Source of the DNA: Rhodospirillum centenum SW
GTDB taxonomy: Bacteria; Pseudomonadota; Alphaproteobacteria; Azospirillales; Azospirillaceae
DNA: 64,000 nt
Direction: 5' to 3'
NCBI RefSeq assembly: GCF_000016185.1
Contig: NC_011420.2
Location: forward strand, 1,260,501 to 1,324,500
A program made the position numbers and the translations under genes. The notes below the pieces were generated by a model. The model was not told where the DNA came from. It did no database searches and was given only the letters and a program-made list of their open reading frames with translations. Below, in pieces: positions 1 through 12,453 of this stretch (positions are counted from its first letter, which is position 1; each line of letters opens with the position of its first letter).

Positions 1-285
1 CACCTTCTCCAGCGCATTCTGGACGGCGAGCGAGTTCATCACCGTCGCAAGCATGCCCATGTAGTCGGCGGTGGCGCGCTCCATGCCGGTGGCGGCTGCC
101 GATATCCCGCGGAAGATGTTTCCACCGCCGATCACCAGGCAGACCTCAACGCCCATCGCGATGACGGCGCGGACCTCGTCGGCGACGCGATCAACGACCT
201 GCGGATCGAGACCGTAGTCCCGGTCGCCCATCAGGGCCTCACCCGAGATCTTCAGCAGAACACGTCGGTAGCGGCCGTCGCTCAC
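1..285 (-). CDS. pyrH: UMP kinase (uridylate kinase), C-terminus cut off by window edge
   Basis: Phosphorylates UMP to UDP in cytoplasmic pyrimidine nucleotide synthesis. Only the first 95 residues lie in the window; the reading frame is still open at base 1. The visible part has the amino-acid-kinase start [11 protein letters not shown] (about residues 10-20), the phosphate-binding GGGNIFRG (53-60) and the [14 protein letters not shown] helix (74-87), all typical of bacterial PyrH. The start is GTG at 285, with AAAGGA about 9 bases upstream; no in-frame ATG fits the family N-terminus better. It is the third gene of rpsB-tsf-pyrH, the usual order, separated from tsf by a terminator-like hairpin. 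The family is certain; regulatory residues in the missing part cannot be judged. Confidence 0.95.
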   Translation of the reverse strand, partial: MSDGRYRRVLLKISGEALMGDRDYGLDPQVVDRVADEVRAVIAMGVEVCLVIGGGNIFRGISAAATGMERATADYMGMLATVMNSLAVQNALEKV

Positions 286-316
286 GGGCAGGTCCTTTCC
301 CCGGTATCGGTAGAAA

Positions 317-348
317 GGGCCGGAAACTCCCGGGGGAGCCTCCGGCCC
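317..348 (-). terminator. Terminator-like hairpin between tsf and pyrH
   Basis: An 8-bp perfect outer stem (317-324 with 341-348) with further pairing inside is followed on the minus strand by TTTCT. It lies just after the tsf stop and before pyrH. Because pyrH is close behind, it may act as partial terminator or attenuator, setting a lower pyrH level than tsf; that role is inference. Confidence 0.5.
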
Positions 349-370
349 ACAACAACAGGTTTCCGGGCGG

Positions 371-1294
371 TCAGCCGGCCATCGAGGCGACTTCGGCGGC
401 GAAGTCGCTCGTGGCCTTCTCGATGCCCTCGCCCAGCGCGAAGCGGACGAAGCCGGTCAGCTTCACCGGGGCGCCGACGGTCTTGCCGGCGTTCTCGACG
501 ACCTTGCGGATCTTGGTCTCACCGTCCACGACGAAGACCTGCTCCAGCAGGACCACTTCCTCGTAGTACTTGCGGACGCGACCCTCGACCATCTTCTGGA
601 CGATCTCCTCCGGCTTGCCGCTGGCGCGGGCCTGATCGGCCAGAACGTCGCGCTCACGGTTCAGCTTGGACGGATCGACGTCGGCGATGTCCAGCGCCTC
701 CGGACGGGCGGCGGCGATGTGCATGGCGATCTGCTTGCCCAGCTCCTGGAGCTTCGCCTGATCGCCAGCCGATTCCAGAGCGACGAGCACGCCGATCTTG
801 CCGAGATTCGGCACCAGCGAGGAGTGCATGTAGGTGGAGACGATACCCTGCGTCACCGACAGCCTGGCGGCACGGCGGATCGTCATGTTCTCGCCGATCG
901 TGGCGACGAGGTGCGTCAGCTCCTCGGCGACGGTGCGGCCGGTGCCCGGGAAGGGCTGGGACTGCAGCTTCTCGACATCGTCGCCGGTGGTCAGCGCCAG
1001 CTCCGTCACCTTGGCGACGAAGTTCTGGAAGGTCTCGTTGCGGGCGACGAAGTCGGTCTCGGCATTGACCTCGACGCAGGCGCCGGCGGTCGGGGCGGCG
1101 ACGACACCGACCAGGCCCTCGGCGGCGACGCGACCGGACTTCTTCGCGGCGGCGGCCAGACCCTTCTTGCGCAGCCAGTCGACCGCGGCTTCCATGTCAC
1201 CGCTGGTTTCGGTCAGCGCCTTCTTGCAGTCCATCATCCCGGCGCCGGTCTTCTCGCGCAGCTCCTTCACGAGCGCAGCACTGATTTCCGCCAT
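371..1294 (-). CDS. tsf: Elongation factor Ts
   Basis: Nucleotide exchange factor that releases GDP from EF-Tu in translation. The protein is 307 aa, the normal length. The N-terminal UBA-like domain (1-50) contains [16 protein letters not shown], and the core carries the EF-Tu-contacting TDFV motif (about residues 80-83), then the two repeated core subdomains and the C-terminal module. The frame stays open 126 bases further upstream, but the extension is arginine-rich filler that runs through the rpsB-tsf hairpin; the conserved start [17 protein letters not shown] fixes the ATG at 1294. It follows rpsB by 97 bases and precedes pyrH. Confidence 0.97.
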   Translation of the reverse strand: MAEISAALVKELREKTGAGMMDCKKALTETSGDMEAAVDWLRKKGLAAAAKKSGRVAAEGLVGVVAAPTAGACVEVNAETDFVARNETFQNFVAKVTELALTTGDDVEKLQSQPFPGTGRTVAEELTHLVATIGENMTIRRAARLSVTQGIVSTYMHSSLVPNLGKIGVLVALESAGDQAKLQELGKQIAMHIAAARPEALDIADVDPSKLNRERDVLADQARASGKPEEIVQKMVEGRVRKYYEEVVLLEQVFVVDGETKIRKVVENAGKTVGAPVKLTGFVRFALGEGIEKATSDFAAEVASMAG

Positions 1295-1340
1295 CTTCGC
1301 CTCTCTTCCGAAATCTCGGTGAACCTTGAACAAACAGCAG

Positions 1341-1380
1341 GGCGGCCGGCCCGTCCCCCGGAGGGAACGGACCGGCCGCC
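1341..1380 (-). promoter_or_regulatory. Strong hairpin in the rpsB-tsf gap
   Basis: GGCGGCCGG (1341-1349) pairs with CCGGCCGCC (1372-1380); with one G-T pair the stem extends inward to 14 bp. No run of T follows on the minus strand, so it is more likely a processing site, mRNA stabiliser or partial attenuator between rpsB and tsf than a full terminator. Confidence 0.45.
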
Positions 1381-1391
1381 CCGGCATGGAC

Positions 1392-2177
1392 TCACGCCTG
1401 GGCCGGCGCCTGCTCGGCACCCTCGGCCGGCAGCACCTCTTCCGGCGCCTCCTCGGCGGCGCCGAGGTCGATGCCGGCCGCGCTCATCTCTGCCTGCAGG
1501 CCGTCCAGCACGGCGCCGGCGATCAGCTCGCAGTAGGTGTCGATGGCACGCAGGGCGTCATCATTGCCCGGGACCGGGAAGGTGACGCCGTCCGGATCGC
1601 TGTTGCTGTCGACCACGGCCACGACCGGGATGCCGAGCTTGTTGGCCTCCTGGATGGCCAGCGACTCCTTGTTGGTGTCGATGATGAACAGCAGGTCGGG
1701 CAGACCGCCCATGTCACGGATGCCGCCGAGCGCGCGCTCCAGCTTCTCGCGCTCGCGCGTCATGTTCAGCAGCTCCTTCTTGGTGCGGCCGGACTGTTCG
1801 CCGACGGCGAGCTGCTCGTCCATCTCCTTCAGACGGCGGATCGACTGGGAGATGGTCTTCCAGTTGGTCAGCATGCCGCCGAGCCAGCGGTGGTTGACGT
1901 AGTACTGACCGCAGCGCTTGGCGGACTCGGCGACCTTCTCCTGAGCGGCGCGCTTGGTGCCGACGAACAGGACACGGCCACCGCCGGCCACCACGTCGCG
2001 GACCGCCTGCATGGCGCGGTACATCATCGGGACCGACTGCTCCAGGTCGATGATGTGGACGCCGTTGCGGACGCCGAACAGGTACGGCGCCATCTTCGGG
2101 TTCCAGCGCCGGGTGTGGTGACCGAAGTGAACGCCGGCTTCCAGGAGCTGGCGCATCGTGAAGGTGGGAATGGCCAT
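1392..2177 (-). CDS. rpsB: 30S ribosomal protein S2
   Basis: Ribosomal small-subunit protein S2, 261 aa. The N-terminus [20 protein letters not shown], the [11 protein letters not shown] signature and the [20 protein letters not shown] segment are diagnostic. The tail after about residue 230 is acidic and alanine/proline-rich (ending [12 protein letters not shown]), as often seen in alphaproteobacteria. The frame is open 306 bases further upstream, but the family N-terminus places the start at ATG 2177, which is preceded by a GGAAGATT-type ribosome site. First gene of rpsB-tsf-pyrH; the divergent gap to the chorismate-lyase-like gene holds its leader, including a hairpin at 2217-2237. Confidence 0.97.
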   Translation of the reverse strand: MAIPTFTMRQLLEAGVHFGHHTRRWNPKMAPYLFGVRNGVHIIDLEQSVPMMYRAMQAVRDVVAGGGRVLFVGTKRAAQEKVAESAKRCGQYYVNHRWLGGMLTNWKTISQSIRRLKEMDEQLAVGEQSGRTKKELLNMTREREKLERALGGIRDMGGLPDLLFIIDTNKESLAIQEANKLGIPVVAVVDSNSDPDGVTFPVPGNDDALRAIDTYCELIAGAVLDGLQAEMSAAGIDLGAAEEAPEEVLPAEGAEQAPAQA

Positions 2178-2216
2178 GAGAAATCTTCCTTTTCCGGTTG
2201 ATCCTCCGCGGGCGAC

Positions 2217-2317
2217 GTCCGGAGACAGTGTCCGGACACCGGATCGGGGCGACGCCATGCAAGCGCACGCACCGCAAGCCCGCGTGTGGGATTGACGACG
2301 GGCGGTTAAATACCGCC
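2217..2317 (-). promoter_or_regulatory. rpsB leader with two perfect inverted repeats
   Basis: In the 256-bp divergent gap, GTCCGGA (2217-2223) pairs with TCCGGAC (2231-2237), and GGCGGT (2301-2306) pairs with ACCGCC (2312-2317) around TAAAT. The first lies 40-60 bases before the rpsB ATG and could be a leader fold for S2 autoregulation; the second could be an operator or part of either promoter. Roles are inferred from position only. Confidence 0.3.
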
Positions 2318-2433
2318 GGGACCCGGCCAATGCAACCCCGCCGAGGGCCGGCTGACGCATGGCTCCCGCCGGGACTTGGCAGTCCGTGCCCGTGCGCCTA
2401 TGGTCCGCCCGCATTCCCCTCTGACTGAGCACC

Positions 2434-2991
2434 ATGTCCATCCCCTCGCACAGCTTCTTCATCGACAGCGCGGACCTCGCCATGGCCCCGTCCCTTCCCG
2501 CCGGCGCGGTGTCCGTGACCGCCGCCGACCTGCCGGAGGCCGCGCGGCCGCTGCTCGATCATGAGCGGGGCATGACCGCGACGCTGGAGGCCGCCTGGGA
2601 CGAGAGGATGGCGCTGGAGGTGCTGGACGCGCACGAAGTCGGGGAATGCCTTGCGCGCACCGTGCTTCTCTATGGCGCCGACAGCGGCCGGCCGGTGGAG
2701 CTGGGCCGGATCGTCATCCACCTGCCCTCCCTGCCGGAGAGCATCCATGAGCCGGTGCGGGGTGGCATCCTGCCCTTCGGTACACTGCTGGCCCAGGCGG
2801 GAGTCGCCTTCCGCAGCCGGCCGGACGGCTTCTTCCGGATTCCGGCCTCCGCCCCCGACCTTGCAGCGCTGCCCGCGCTTGCGGGGTGCGCGGGTGAGCT
2901 GTTCGGGCGCACCGGGCGGGTGACCCGCCTGGACGGCACCCTGCTGGCCGAGGTGACGGAGATTCTGACCGCCCTTCCCGCCCGGGACTGA
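2434..2991 (+). CDS. Chorismate-lyase-like (UbiC/UTRA fold) protein
   Basis: 185 aa, soluble, no signal peptide. The pattern [33 protein letters not shown], then [14 protein letters not shown] and FFRI resembles the chorismate pyruvate-lyase/UTRA fold, in which an arginine and a late glutamate (here in AEVTEIL near the C-terminus) bind substrate. In UbiC this fold cleaves chorismate to 4-hydroxybenzoate for ubiquinone. Whether this divergent member does so cannot be told: several alphaproteobacterial relatives have no known role. Start ATG 2434 has only a weak ribosome site. It is transcribed away from rpsB and runs toward dnaE, ending 27 bases from it. Confidence 0.6.
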   Translation: MSIPSHSFFIDSADLAMAPSLPAGAVSVTAADLPEAARPLLDHERGMTATLEAAWDERMALEVLDAHEVGECLARTVLLYGADSGRPVELGRIVIHLPSLPESIHEPVRGGILPFGTLLAQAGVAFRSRPDGFFRIPASAPDLAALPALAGCAGELFGRTGRVTRLDGTLLAEVTEILTALPARD

Positions 2992-3018
2992 CCGTCGCAG
3001 CGGCCGTCGCTGCCGCGC

Positions 3019-6516
<3,498 letters not shown>

Positions 6517-6780
6517 GGTCGGTCGGGCCCGGTGCAGCGGGAAGCATGACAGCGGGGCAGGCTACCCGATCCGGCGCGCTCTGGCACGGTGGAACCGCCG
6601 GCCTCGCCCTACACGCGCCTTCGCAGATGCGGGAGAGAGAATACTTTTAAGGTCGATGGTGCAAAATGTCGCAGACGGAGAAAAACGGGAATATCTTCAT
6701 AAAATGACGGGTCTAACGATCCACACAGCCATGCCATGCCCGCGTATTGCGAACGGGAAGAAAGCCCCTACTTTTACCGC

Positions 6781-7662
6781 ATGAAACCGATCCATATTTC
6801 CCTCGCGATCCTGTGCGCCGCCATCTGGGGCTTTGTCTTCGTGGTGATCGACTGGGGGTTGAGCGAAATCCCGCCGTTGCTGTTCACGGCACTGCGGTTC
6901 GCTGTGTGCGCCGCCTTCCTGCCGTTCATCGGCTTCAAGCCGCCCGTGGCCTGGCGCTATATCATCGGCGTCGGGATCTCGCTGGGGATGCTGCAGTTCG
7001 GCCTGTACATGGGGATGGCCTACGGGATGCCGGCGGGGCTTGCGAGCCTCGTCAATCAGACCCAGGCCTTCTTCACGGTCATGCTGGCGGCGCTGTGGCT
7101 CGGGGACCGGCCGTCGGTGCGGCAGCTCGCCGGCATCGCCGTGGCCTTCCTGGGCATCGCCGTCATCGCGGCCGACCTGCCCGCGGGCGGGACGCAGCTC
7201 GGCCTGATGCTCTGCGTGGTCGGCGCCATGTTCTGGGCGGTCAGCAACGTGCTGATGAAGGTCTCGAAGCCGCCGCAGGTCTTCGTGATGATGATCTGGA
7301 TGAGCCTGATTCCGCCCATCCCGCTCTGCATCGCGTCCTACTACTTCGAGGGGCCGCAGGGCTTCAGCGGTCTGCTGACCATGAGCCCGACCGCCTGGTT
7401 CGCGGTGTTCTACAGCAGCGTCATTGCGACGATCCTGGGCTTCGGCCTGTGGGGCTACCTGCTCAAGCAGTACACGGCCAGCATCGTCGCCCCGTTCTCG
7501 ATGCTGGTCCCCGTCTTCGGGATCGGGTTCGCCGTGACCCTGCTGGGTGAGGAGCTGTCGCCGGTCAAGCTGGGCGCCTGCGGCATCATCCTGGCCGGGC
7601 TGGCCCTGACCCTGCTGCCGTCGCGGCGCCCGCCCGTGGTCGCCGCAGCCCACGCCCGCTGA
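6781..7662 (+). CDS. EamA/DMT-family transporter
   Basis: 293-aa inner membrane protein with about ten hydrophobic helices arranged as two EamA repeats (first half AILCAAIWGFVFVVIDWGLSE; second half from about LGLMLCVVGAMFWAVSNVLMK). The family exports or takes up metabolites such as amino acids; substrate cannot be read from sequence. The frame is open for 15 more codons, but residues MPAYCEREESPYFYR look non-native, and translation from ATG 6781 starts directly with KPIHISLAILCAAIWG. It is a single gene, divergent from dnaE across a 264-bp AT-richer gap, and ends in a bidirectional hairpin before alkA. Confidence 0.85.
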   Translation: MKPIHISLAILCAAIWGFVFVVIDWGLSEIPPLLFTALRFAVCAAFLPFIGFKPPVAWRYIIGVGISLGMLQFGLYMGMAYGMPAGLASLVNQTQAFFTVMLAALWLGDRPSVRQLAGIAVAFLGIAVIAADLPAGGTQLGLMLCVVGAMFWAVSNVLMKVSKPPQVFVMMIWMSLIPPIPLCIASYYFEGPQGFSGLLTMSPTAWFAVFYSSVIATILGFGLWGYLLKQYTASIVAPFSMLVPVFGIGFAVTLLGEELSPVKLGACGIILAGLALTLLPSRRPPVVAAAHAR

Positions 7663-7690
7663 TCCTCCCCTCAACCCTCTTCCACAGCCT

Positions 7691-7729
7691 CCCGGCGGGC
7701 CGTCCGACCCCTTGGTCGTGCCCGCCGGG
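7691..7729. terminator. Bidirectional hairpin between the EamA gene and alkA
   Basis: CCCGGCGGGC (7691-7700) pairs perfectly with GCCCGCCGGG (7720-7729), and the loop holds a second small stem (GACC/GGTC). It lies between the convergent 3' ends of two genes. No long T run is present, so termination strength is uncertain. Confidence 0.5.
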
Positions 7730-7785
7730 TCTCATCTGAACGACACCATGCCCGACGACACCATTCCCGGCGGCGTCCGGGAAGC

Positions 7786-8666
7786 TCAGCCCAGGCTGGC
7801 CCAGAGATGGGCCGTCGCCAGACTGCGCCAGGGGGCATAGGGCTGCATCAGCCTCCGCTGCGCTTCGGGCGTCGGACGGTCCTCCAGGCCGTGGAAGCGT
7901 TGCAGCGCCGCGGCCAGACCGGCATCCCCCGCCGGCACGCAGTCGGGGAAGCCGCAGGCCCGCAGCAGGATGTACTGGCGCGACCAGGGGCCGAGCCCGC
8001 GCAGGGCGGCCAGCCGTGCCTCCGCCTCCTCCGGCCCGAGAGCGGGCAACGCCTCGAAATCGATGTGCCCGTCCGCTGCTGCCCGGGCGGCGCCGACCAG
8101 ATACTCCGCCTTGGCGCGGGAGAAACTGGCGTGCAGTCAGATCCGCCACATCCAGCCGCGCCACCGCTTCAGGTCCCTGGATGCGCGACCATCCCCGACG
8201 GATGCGACATCCCGGCCAGATCGATCATCCGGCGCCGCAGCACGGCGGCGAAGCGGAGATTGACCTGCTGTCCGATGACGGCCCAGCACAGCCCCTCGAA
8301 GACGCTGCCGCTGAGCGGCAGACGCAGACCCGCACGATCACCGATCAGGCGCGCGACCTCCGGCTCGTCCGCCGCCCGGGCCTCCAGCCCGCCGACGTCT
8401 GTCGCCAGCCCGAGCGCCCGGCGGGCGATGCCGGTGGCGGTCTCCAGATCGTCCCCGTCCAGGGCAGGATCGCAGTCCAGCCCTACGCCGTCAGCGCCGA
8501 TCTCCATGCGGAGCCGGACCGGGCGGCCGGCGACGAGCACGACCTTGGTCAGGACGTGTCCCTCCACCCGCTCCGACAGCCCCTCGGGGTCCCGGCCGTG
8601 GTACAGCAGCACCCAGTCCGGGCGGTAGCCGGCCGGGACGGTCAGCAGGATGCGGCTGGCGCTCAA
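7786..8666 (-). pseudogene. alkA: DNA-3-methyladenine glycosylase II, interrupted by two frameshifts
   Basis: Base-excision repair enzyme that removes alkylated purines. The parts match AlkA: N-terminal domain from TTG 8666, SVFEGLCWAVIGQQVNLRFAA, then the helix-hairpin-helix GLGPWSRQYILLRACGF with the catalytic aspartate in PAGDAGL. But three frames are needed. The first ends at TGA 8169-8171, just after MVAHPG; the next, AVARLDVADLTARQF, runs to about 8125; the last runs from FSRAKAEYLVGAAR to the stop at 7786. Removing one base near 8174 and one A of 8123-8125 restores 292 continuous residues. The TTG start overlaps the lolD stop, suggesting coupling. Either recent loss or sequence error. 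Confidence 0.85.
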
Positions 8667-9418
8667 ACCTCCACCAGCAGGCCGTCGCGCATCTCCAGCA
8701 CGCGGTCCATGCGGCGGGCCAGGTCAAGATTGTGGGTCGCCACCAGCGCGCCCACGCCCTGGCCATGGACCAGATCCGCCAGCATGGCGAAGACGCTTTC
8801 GGCCGTGTGGTGGTCCAGGTTCCCGGTGGGCTCGTCGGCGATCAGCACCTGCGGCCGGTTCGCCAGCGCGCGGGCGATGGCGACGCGCTGCTGCTCGCCG
8901 CCGGAAAGCTGCGCCGGGCGATGCCCGGCCCGCTTCTCCAGGCCGACGAGGGCCAGCAGTTCCCGCGCCCGCACCCGGGCGTCGGACCGGGCCGTGCCGG
9001 CGATCATCTGCGGCAGGACGATGTTCTCCTCCGCGCTGAACTCCGGCAGCAGGTGGTGGAACTGGTAGACGAACCCGATGGTGCGCCGCCGCAGCGCGGT
9101 CCGCGCGGCATCGTTCAGCCGGGTCGCGTCGCTGCCGCCGACGCGGATGGAGCCGCCGTCGGCATGTTCCAGCAGGCCCGCGATGTGCAGCAGGGTGGAC
9201 TTGCCCGCCCCGCTGGGACCGACCAGCGCCACCAGTTCGCCGGGTCGCACGGTGCAGGAGGCGCCGCGCAGCACCTCCAGCACATCGCCGGCCTGGGTGA
9301 AGCTGCGGCGGATGTCGGTCAGGACCAGGGCACCGTCCGCCGGAGCGTCCACTGCGGCATCGGCGGCACGCGCCGTCCGGCTCCGCTCGACCGTGGCGGT
9401 CATCGTCGGCTCACTCAT
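8663..9418 (-). CDS. lolD: Lipoprotein-releasing ABC transporter ATPase LolD
   Basis: ATPase that powers release of outer-membrane lipoproteins from the inner membrane. 251 aa: Walker A GPSGAGKST (67-75), the Lol-type segment VYQFHHLLPEFSAEEN (about 118-132), signature LSGGEQ (171-176) and Walker B VLIADEP (191-197) followed by TGNLD. The first 30 residues form a variable, alanine-rich extension before the ABC fold. Its ATG overlaps the end of the permease gene by 8 bases, so the two are translationally coupled; the 3' end overlaps the alkA start. With a single permease gene beside it, the complex is probably built on two copies of one permease. Confidence 0.95.
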   Translation of the reverse strand: MSEPTMTATVERSRTARAADAAVDAPADGALVLTDIRRSFTQAGDVLEVLRGASCTVRPGELVALVGPSGAGKSTLLHIAGLLEHADGGSIRVGGSDATRLNDAARTALRRRTIGFVYQFHHLLPEFSAEENIVLPQMIAGTARSDARVRARELLALVGLEKRAGHRPAQLSGGEQQRVAIARALANRPQVLIADEPTGNLDHHTAESVFAMLADLVHGQGVGALVATHNLDLARRMDRVLEMRDGLLVEV

Positions 9419-10655
9419 AGCGCAGGGCCTCCACCGGATCGAGGCGGGCCGCCCGCCAGGAGGGATAGATCGTCGCCAGGAAGGACAGGCCGATACCCAT
9501 GCCCACCACCTGGGCCACCTCCCGCCAGTCGATCTTCGCCGGCAGGTGGGAGAGGAAGTAGATCTCCGCGTTGAACAGGTCCGTTCCCGTCAGGGACTGG
9601 ATCGACTGCCGGATGGCCTCGATGTTGTCGCAGAACAGGATGCCGAGGGTGAAGCCGGCCACCGTTCCGATCACGCCGATGGAGGCGCCGGACAGGAAGA
9701 AGATGCGCATGACCATGCCGCGGGTCGCGCCCATGGTGCGCAGGATGGCGATGTCCCGGCCCTTGTCCTTCACCAGCATGATCATGCTGGAGATGATGTT
9801 GAACGCGGCCACCATGATGATGAGTGACAGGATCAGGAACATCACGTTGCGCTCGACCTGAAGCGCGGTGAAGAAGCTGGAATTGGTCTGCTGCCAGTCC
9901 AGCACGCGGCCCTGTCCGGCCACCGCACCGCCCAGGCTGGCGCGCAGCAGGCCGATGTCGTTGGGATCGGCGACAAAGACCTCCAGCGCCGTGATCTGGC
10001 CCGGCATCCGGTAGAAGGCCTGCGCCGTCTCCAGCGGCATGTAGACGATGTTGGAATCGTATTCCGACATGCCCACTTCGAAGATCGCGGCAATCGGGAA
10101 GCGGCCCGTGCGCGGAACGGTGCCGAAGGCCGTGGTGGCCCCGCGCGGGCTGATGAGCGTCAGCTCGTCCCCCACCCGCAGCCCGAACCGCTGTGCCAGA
10201 CGGATGCCGATGGCGATACCGCCCTCGCCGAAACCGTTCCCGTCGCCCAGCACGACACTGTCACCGACCACGGGCCGGGTGCGGAAATCCTCCGGCCGGA
10301 TGCCGCGGACCTGCACGCCGGTGGCGACGCCCTGGATGCTGACCAGGGCCTGCCCCTCGACATAGGGCATCACGGCGACGACACCGGGCGCCGCCTTGAC
10401 CCGCTCGGCCAGCGGTCCGTAATCCTCCAGCGGCCCCATCGTCGCATAGACGTAGGCGTGGCCGTTGACGCCGAGGATGCGGCCCAGCAGCTCGGCCCGG
10501 AAGCCGTTCATCACGGACATCACGATGATGAGGGTCGCCACGCCCAGGGCGATGCCCAGGAGCGAGAAGCCCGCGATGACGGAGATGAACCCCTCCTGCC
10601 GGCGGGCCCGGAGGTAGCGCATCGCCACCATGCGTTCGAAGGCTGAGAAGATCAT
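9411..10655 (-). CDS. Lipoprotein-releasing ABC transporter permease (LolC/E family)
   Basis: 414-aa inner membrane subunit of the Lol lipoprotein exporter. N-terminal MIFSAFERMVAMRYLRARR is the family start, then TM1 (GFSLLGIALGVATLIIVMSVMNG), a large periplasmic MacB-like domain (about 45-255), and three more TM helices in the FtsX-like C-terminal part (including LILSLIIMVAAFNIISSMIML). The frame is open 60 bases further upstream; the conserved start sets ATG 10655. Only one permease gene is present, not a lolC-lolE pair, suggesting the single-permease (LolF-like) arrangement; that assignment is inference. Downstream of proS and coupled to lolD. Confidence 0.9.
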   Translation of the reverse strand: MIFSAFERMVAMRYLRARRQEGFISVIAGFSLLGIALGVATLIIVMSVMNGFRAELLGRILGVNGHAYVYATMGPLEDYGPLAERVKAAPGVVAVMPYVEGQALVSIQGVATGVQVRGIRPEDFRTRPVVGDSVVLGDGNGFGEGGIAIGIRLAQRFGLRVGDELTLISPRGATTAFGTVPRTGRFPIAAIFEVGMSEYDSNIVYMPLETAQAFYRMPGQITALEVFVADPNDIGLLRASLGGAVAGQGRVLDWQQTNSSFFTALQVERNVMFLILSLIIMVAAFNIISSMIMLVKDKGRDIAILRTMGATRGMVMRIFFLSGASIGVIGTVAGFTLGILFCDNIEAIRQSIQSLTGTDLFNAEIYFLSHLPAKIDWREVAQVVGMGIGLSFLATIYPSWRAARLDPVEALRYE

Positions 10656-10778
10656 GGGGACTTTCCGCGCGGACGGTACGGACCCGACGGGGTATCCCCC
10701 GGCATGGCGGCGCATTTATGGCAGGAACCGGGCGGTCCGGTCCGCAGGAATGCCCCGGGACCGGACCAACGGCCTCGA

Positions 10779-12085
10779 TCAGGCCATGACCCTGGCGAGC
10801 GCATCCTCGACGGACAGTTCGAACTTCTCGCCCGTGGCGCGGCGCTTCAGTTCGACGACACCGGCCTTCAGGCCGCGCGGCCCGACGGTGAGCTGCCAGG
10901 GCACGCCGATCAGGTCCATGTCGGCGAACTTGGCGCCCGGCCGCTCGTTGCGGTCGTCGTACAGCACCTCGACCTTCGCCCCGCTCAGGCGGGCGTAGAG
11001 ATCCTCGCAGACGCGGGAGCACTCGGCGTCGTCCACCTTCAGGTTGACGATGGCCAGCTTGAAGGGCGCCACCGGCTCCGGCCAGATGATGCCCTGCTCG
11101 TCGTGGCTCGCCTCGATGATGGCGGCGACGACGCGGCTGACGCCGATGCCGTAGCTGCCCATCTCCACCGTCACCGGCTGCCCGTCGGGACCCGCGACGA
11201 TCGCCTCCATCGGCTGCGAGTACTTCTTGCCGAAATAGAAGATGTGCCCGACCTCGATGCCGCGCGCCGTCACCAGATCGGCGGGCGCCTTGGCGGCGTC
11301 GTGCATCTCCTCCGTCGCGGCGTAGATGGAGGTGTAGCGGTCGAAGAATTCCTTGAGGTCGCTGTCCGGCGCCGGCGCCTCGGCCAGCACGTCAAGCTCC
11401 AGCCAGCGGCGGTCGCAGAACACCTGGCTCTCCCCCGTCTCCGCCAGGATGATGAACTCGTGGCTGAGGTCGCCGCCGATGGGACCCGTGTCCGCCCGCA
11501 TCGGGATGGCCTTGATGCCCATGCGCGCGAAGGTGCGGAGATAGGCCAGGAACATCCTGCGGTAGGACAGCTTCGCGCCCTCGACATCCAGGTCGAAGGA
11601 GTAGTTGTCCTTCATCAGGAACTCACGGCCGCGCATCAGGCCGAAGCGGGGCCGGATCTCGTCCCGGAACTTCCACTGGATATGGTAGAGGTTCTTGGGC
11701 AGGTCCTTGTAGCTTTTCACGAACGTCTTGAAGATGTCGGTGATCATCTCCTCGTTCGTGGGGCCGTACAGCATCTCCCGGTCGTGCCGGTCGGTGATGC
11801 GCAGCATCTCCTTGCCATACGCCTCATAGCGGCCGGACTGCTTCCAGAGATCGGCCGACTGGATCGTCGGCATCAGCATCTCCTGCGCGCCGGCACGGTC
11901 CTGCTCCTCGCGCACGATCTGCGCGACCTTCTGGAGCACGCGCCAGCCCAGCGGCAGCCACGCATAGATGCCGGCGGAGGTCTGCCGGATCATCCCCGGC
12001 GCGCAGCATCAGCCGGTGGCTGACCACCTGCGCCTCGGCGGGGGGTTTCCTTGAGCGTGGGCAGGAAGAACTGGGACATCCGCAT
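10779..12085 (-). pseudogene. proS: Prolyl-tRNA synthetase reading frame with two 1-base insertions near the 5' end
   Basis: Charges tRNA-Pro. The region from [16 protein letters not shown] to the stop at 10779 is an intact class II ProS of the short alphaproteobacterial type (motif 2 area [21 protein letters not shown], motif 3 [13 protein letters not shown], anticodon-binding C-terminus). The natural N-terminus lies in other frames: MRMSQFFLPTLKET from ATG 12085, then [15 protein letters not shown]. Dropping one G from the 6-G run 12040-12045 and one C from the 4-C run 11994-11997 gives one 434-residue protein. ProS is essential and no second copy is in view, so errors in homopolymer runs are more likely than a true pseudogene. 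Without repair, a protein starting at 11993 would lack about 30 residues. Confidence 0.85.
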
Positions 12086-12154
12086 GGACAGGCACTCGCA
12101 GGCTTGGCGTTGGAAGCGGCCCGGACTTTAGGATGTGCCCGCATGGGAGGCAAT

Positions 12155-12184
12155 GGGAGAGGTCCCCGTCCGGTGACCTCTCCC
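12155..12184 (-). terminator. Hairpin downstream of the small 55-aa gene
   Basis: GGGAGAGGTC (12155-12164) pairs perfectly with GACCTCTCCC (12175-12184) around a 10-base loop, 48 bases after the 12232 stop on the minus strand and before proS. No T run, so it may slow but not stop transcription. Confidence 0.35.
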
Positions 12185-12231
12185 GGCAACGCTGATACGG
12201 CGGCAGATCAGAGGCGACGCCGGCCGGCGGG

Positions 12232-12399
12232 TCACTCCCCGCCCAGTGCGCCGCCGCCACGACGGGAGCCGCCGACGCGGGCAAGCGTCCGTCGCACGTC
12301 ATCATCATGGACCCCGTCGCGCCGCATCAGGGCGCGCACGATCGGGTCGGAAAGCATCTCCTCCACCGTCAGTTCACGGTCGACCAGCGGATCACCCAT
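12232..12399 (-). CDS. Small conserved-looking protein, function unknown
   Basis: 55 aa, MGDPLVDRELTVEEMLSDP onward, acidic and helical at the start, then basic (SRRGGGALGGE tail). The start ATG 12399 is preceded by a very good ribosome site, AGGAGGAG, 5-6 bases upstream, which is the best support that it is a real gene; the longer open frame to 12441 has no such site. The sequence VEEMLSDPIVRALMRRDGV looks like a short regulatory or adaptor helix pair and has no domain I recognise. It lies between the ICMT-family gene and proS in the same direction. Confidence 0.6.
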   Translation of the reverse strand: MGDPLVDRELTVEEMLSDPIVRALMRRDGVHDDDVRRTLARVGGSRRGGGALGGE

Positions 12400-12453
12400 G
12401 GACTCCTCCTGAGTGTCGGGCGTTCGCCCCGCAGGGAACATCCCGCAGCGGGA

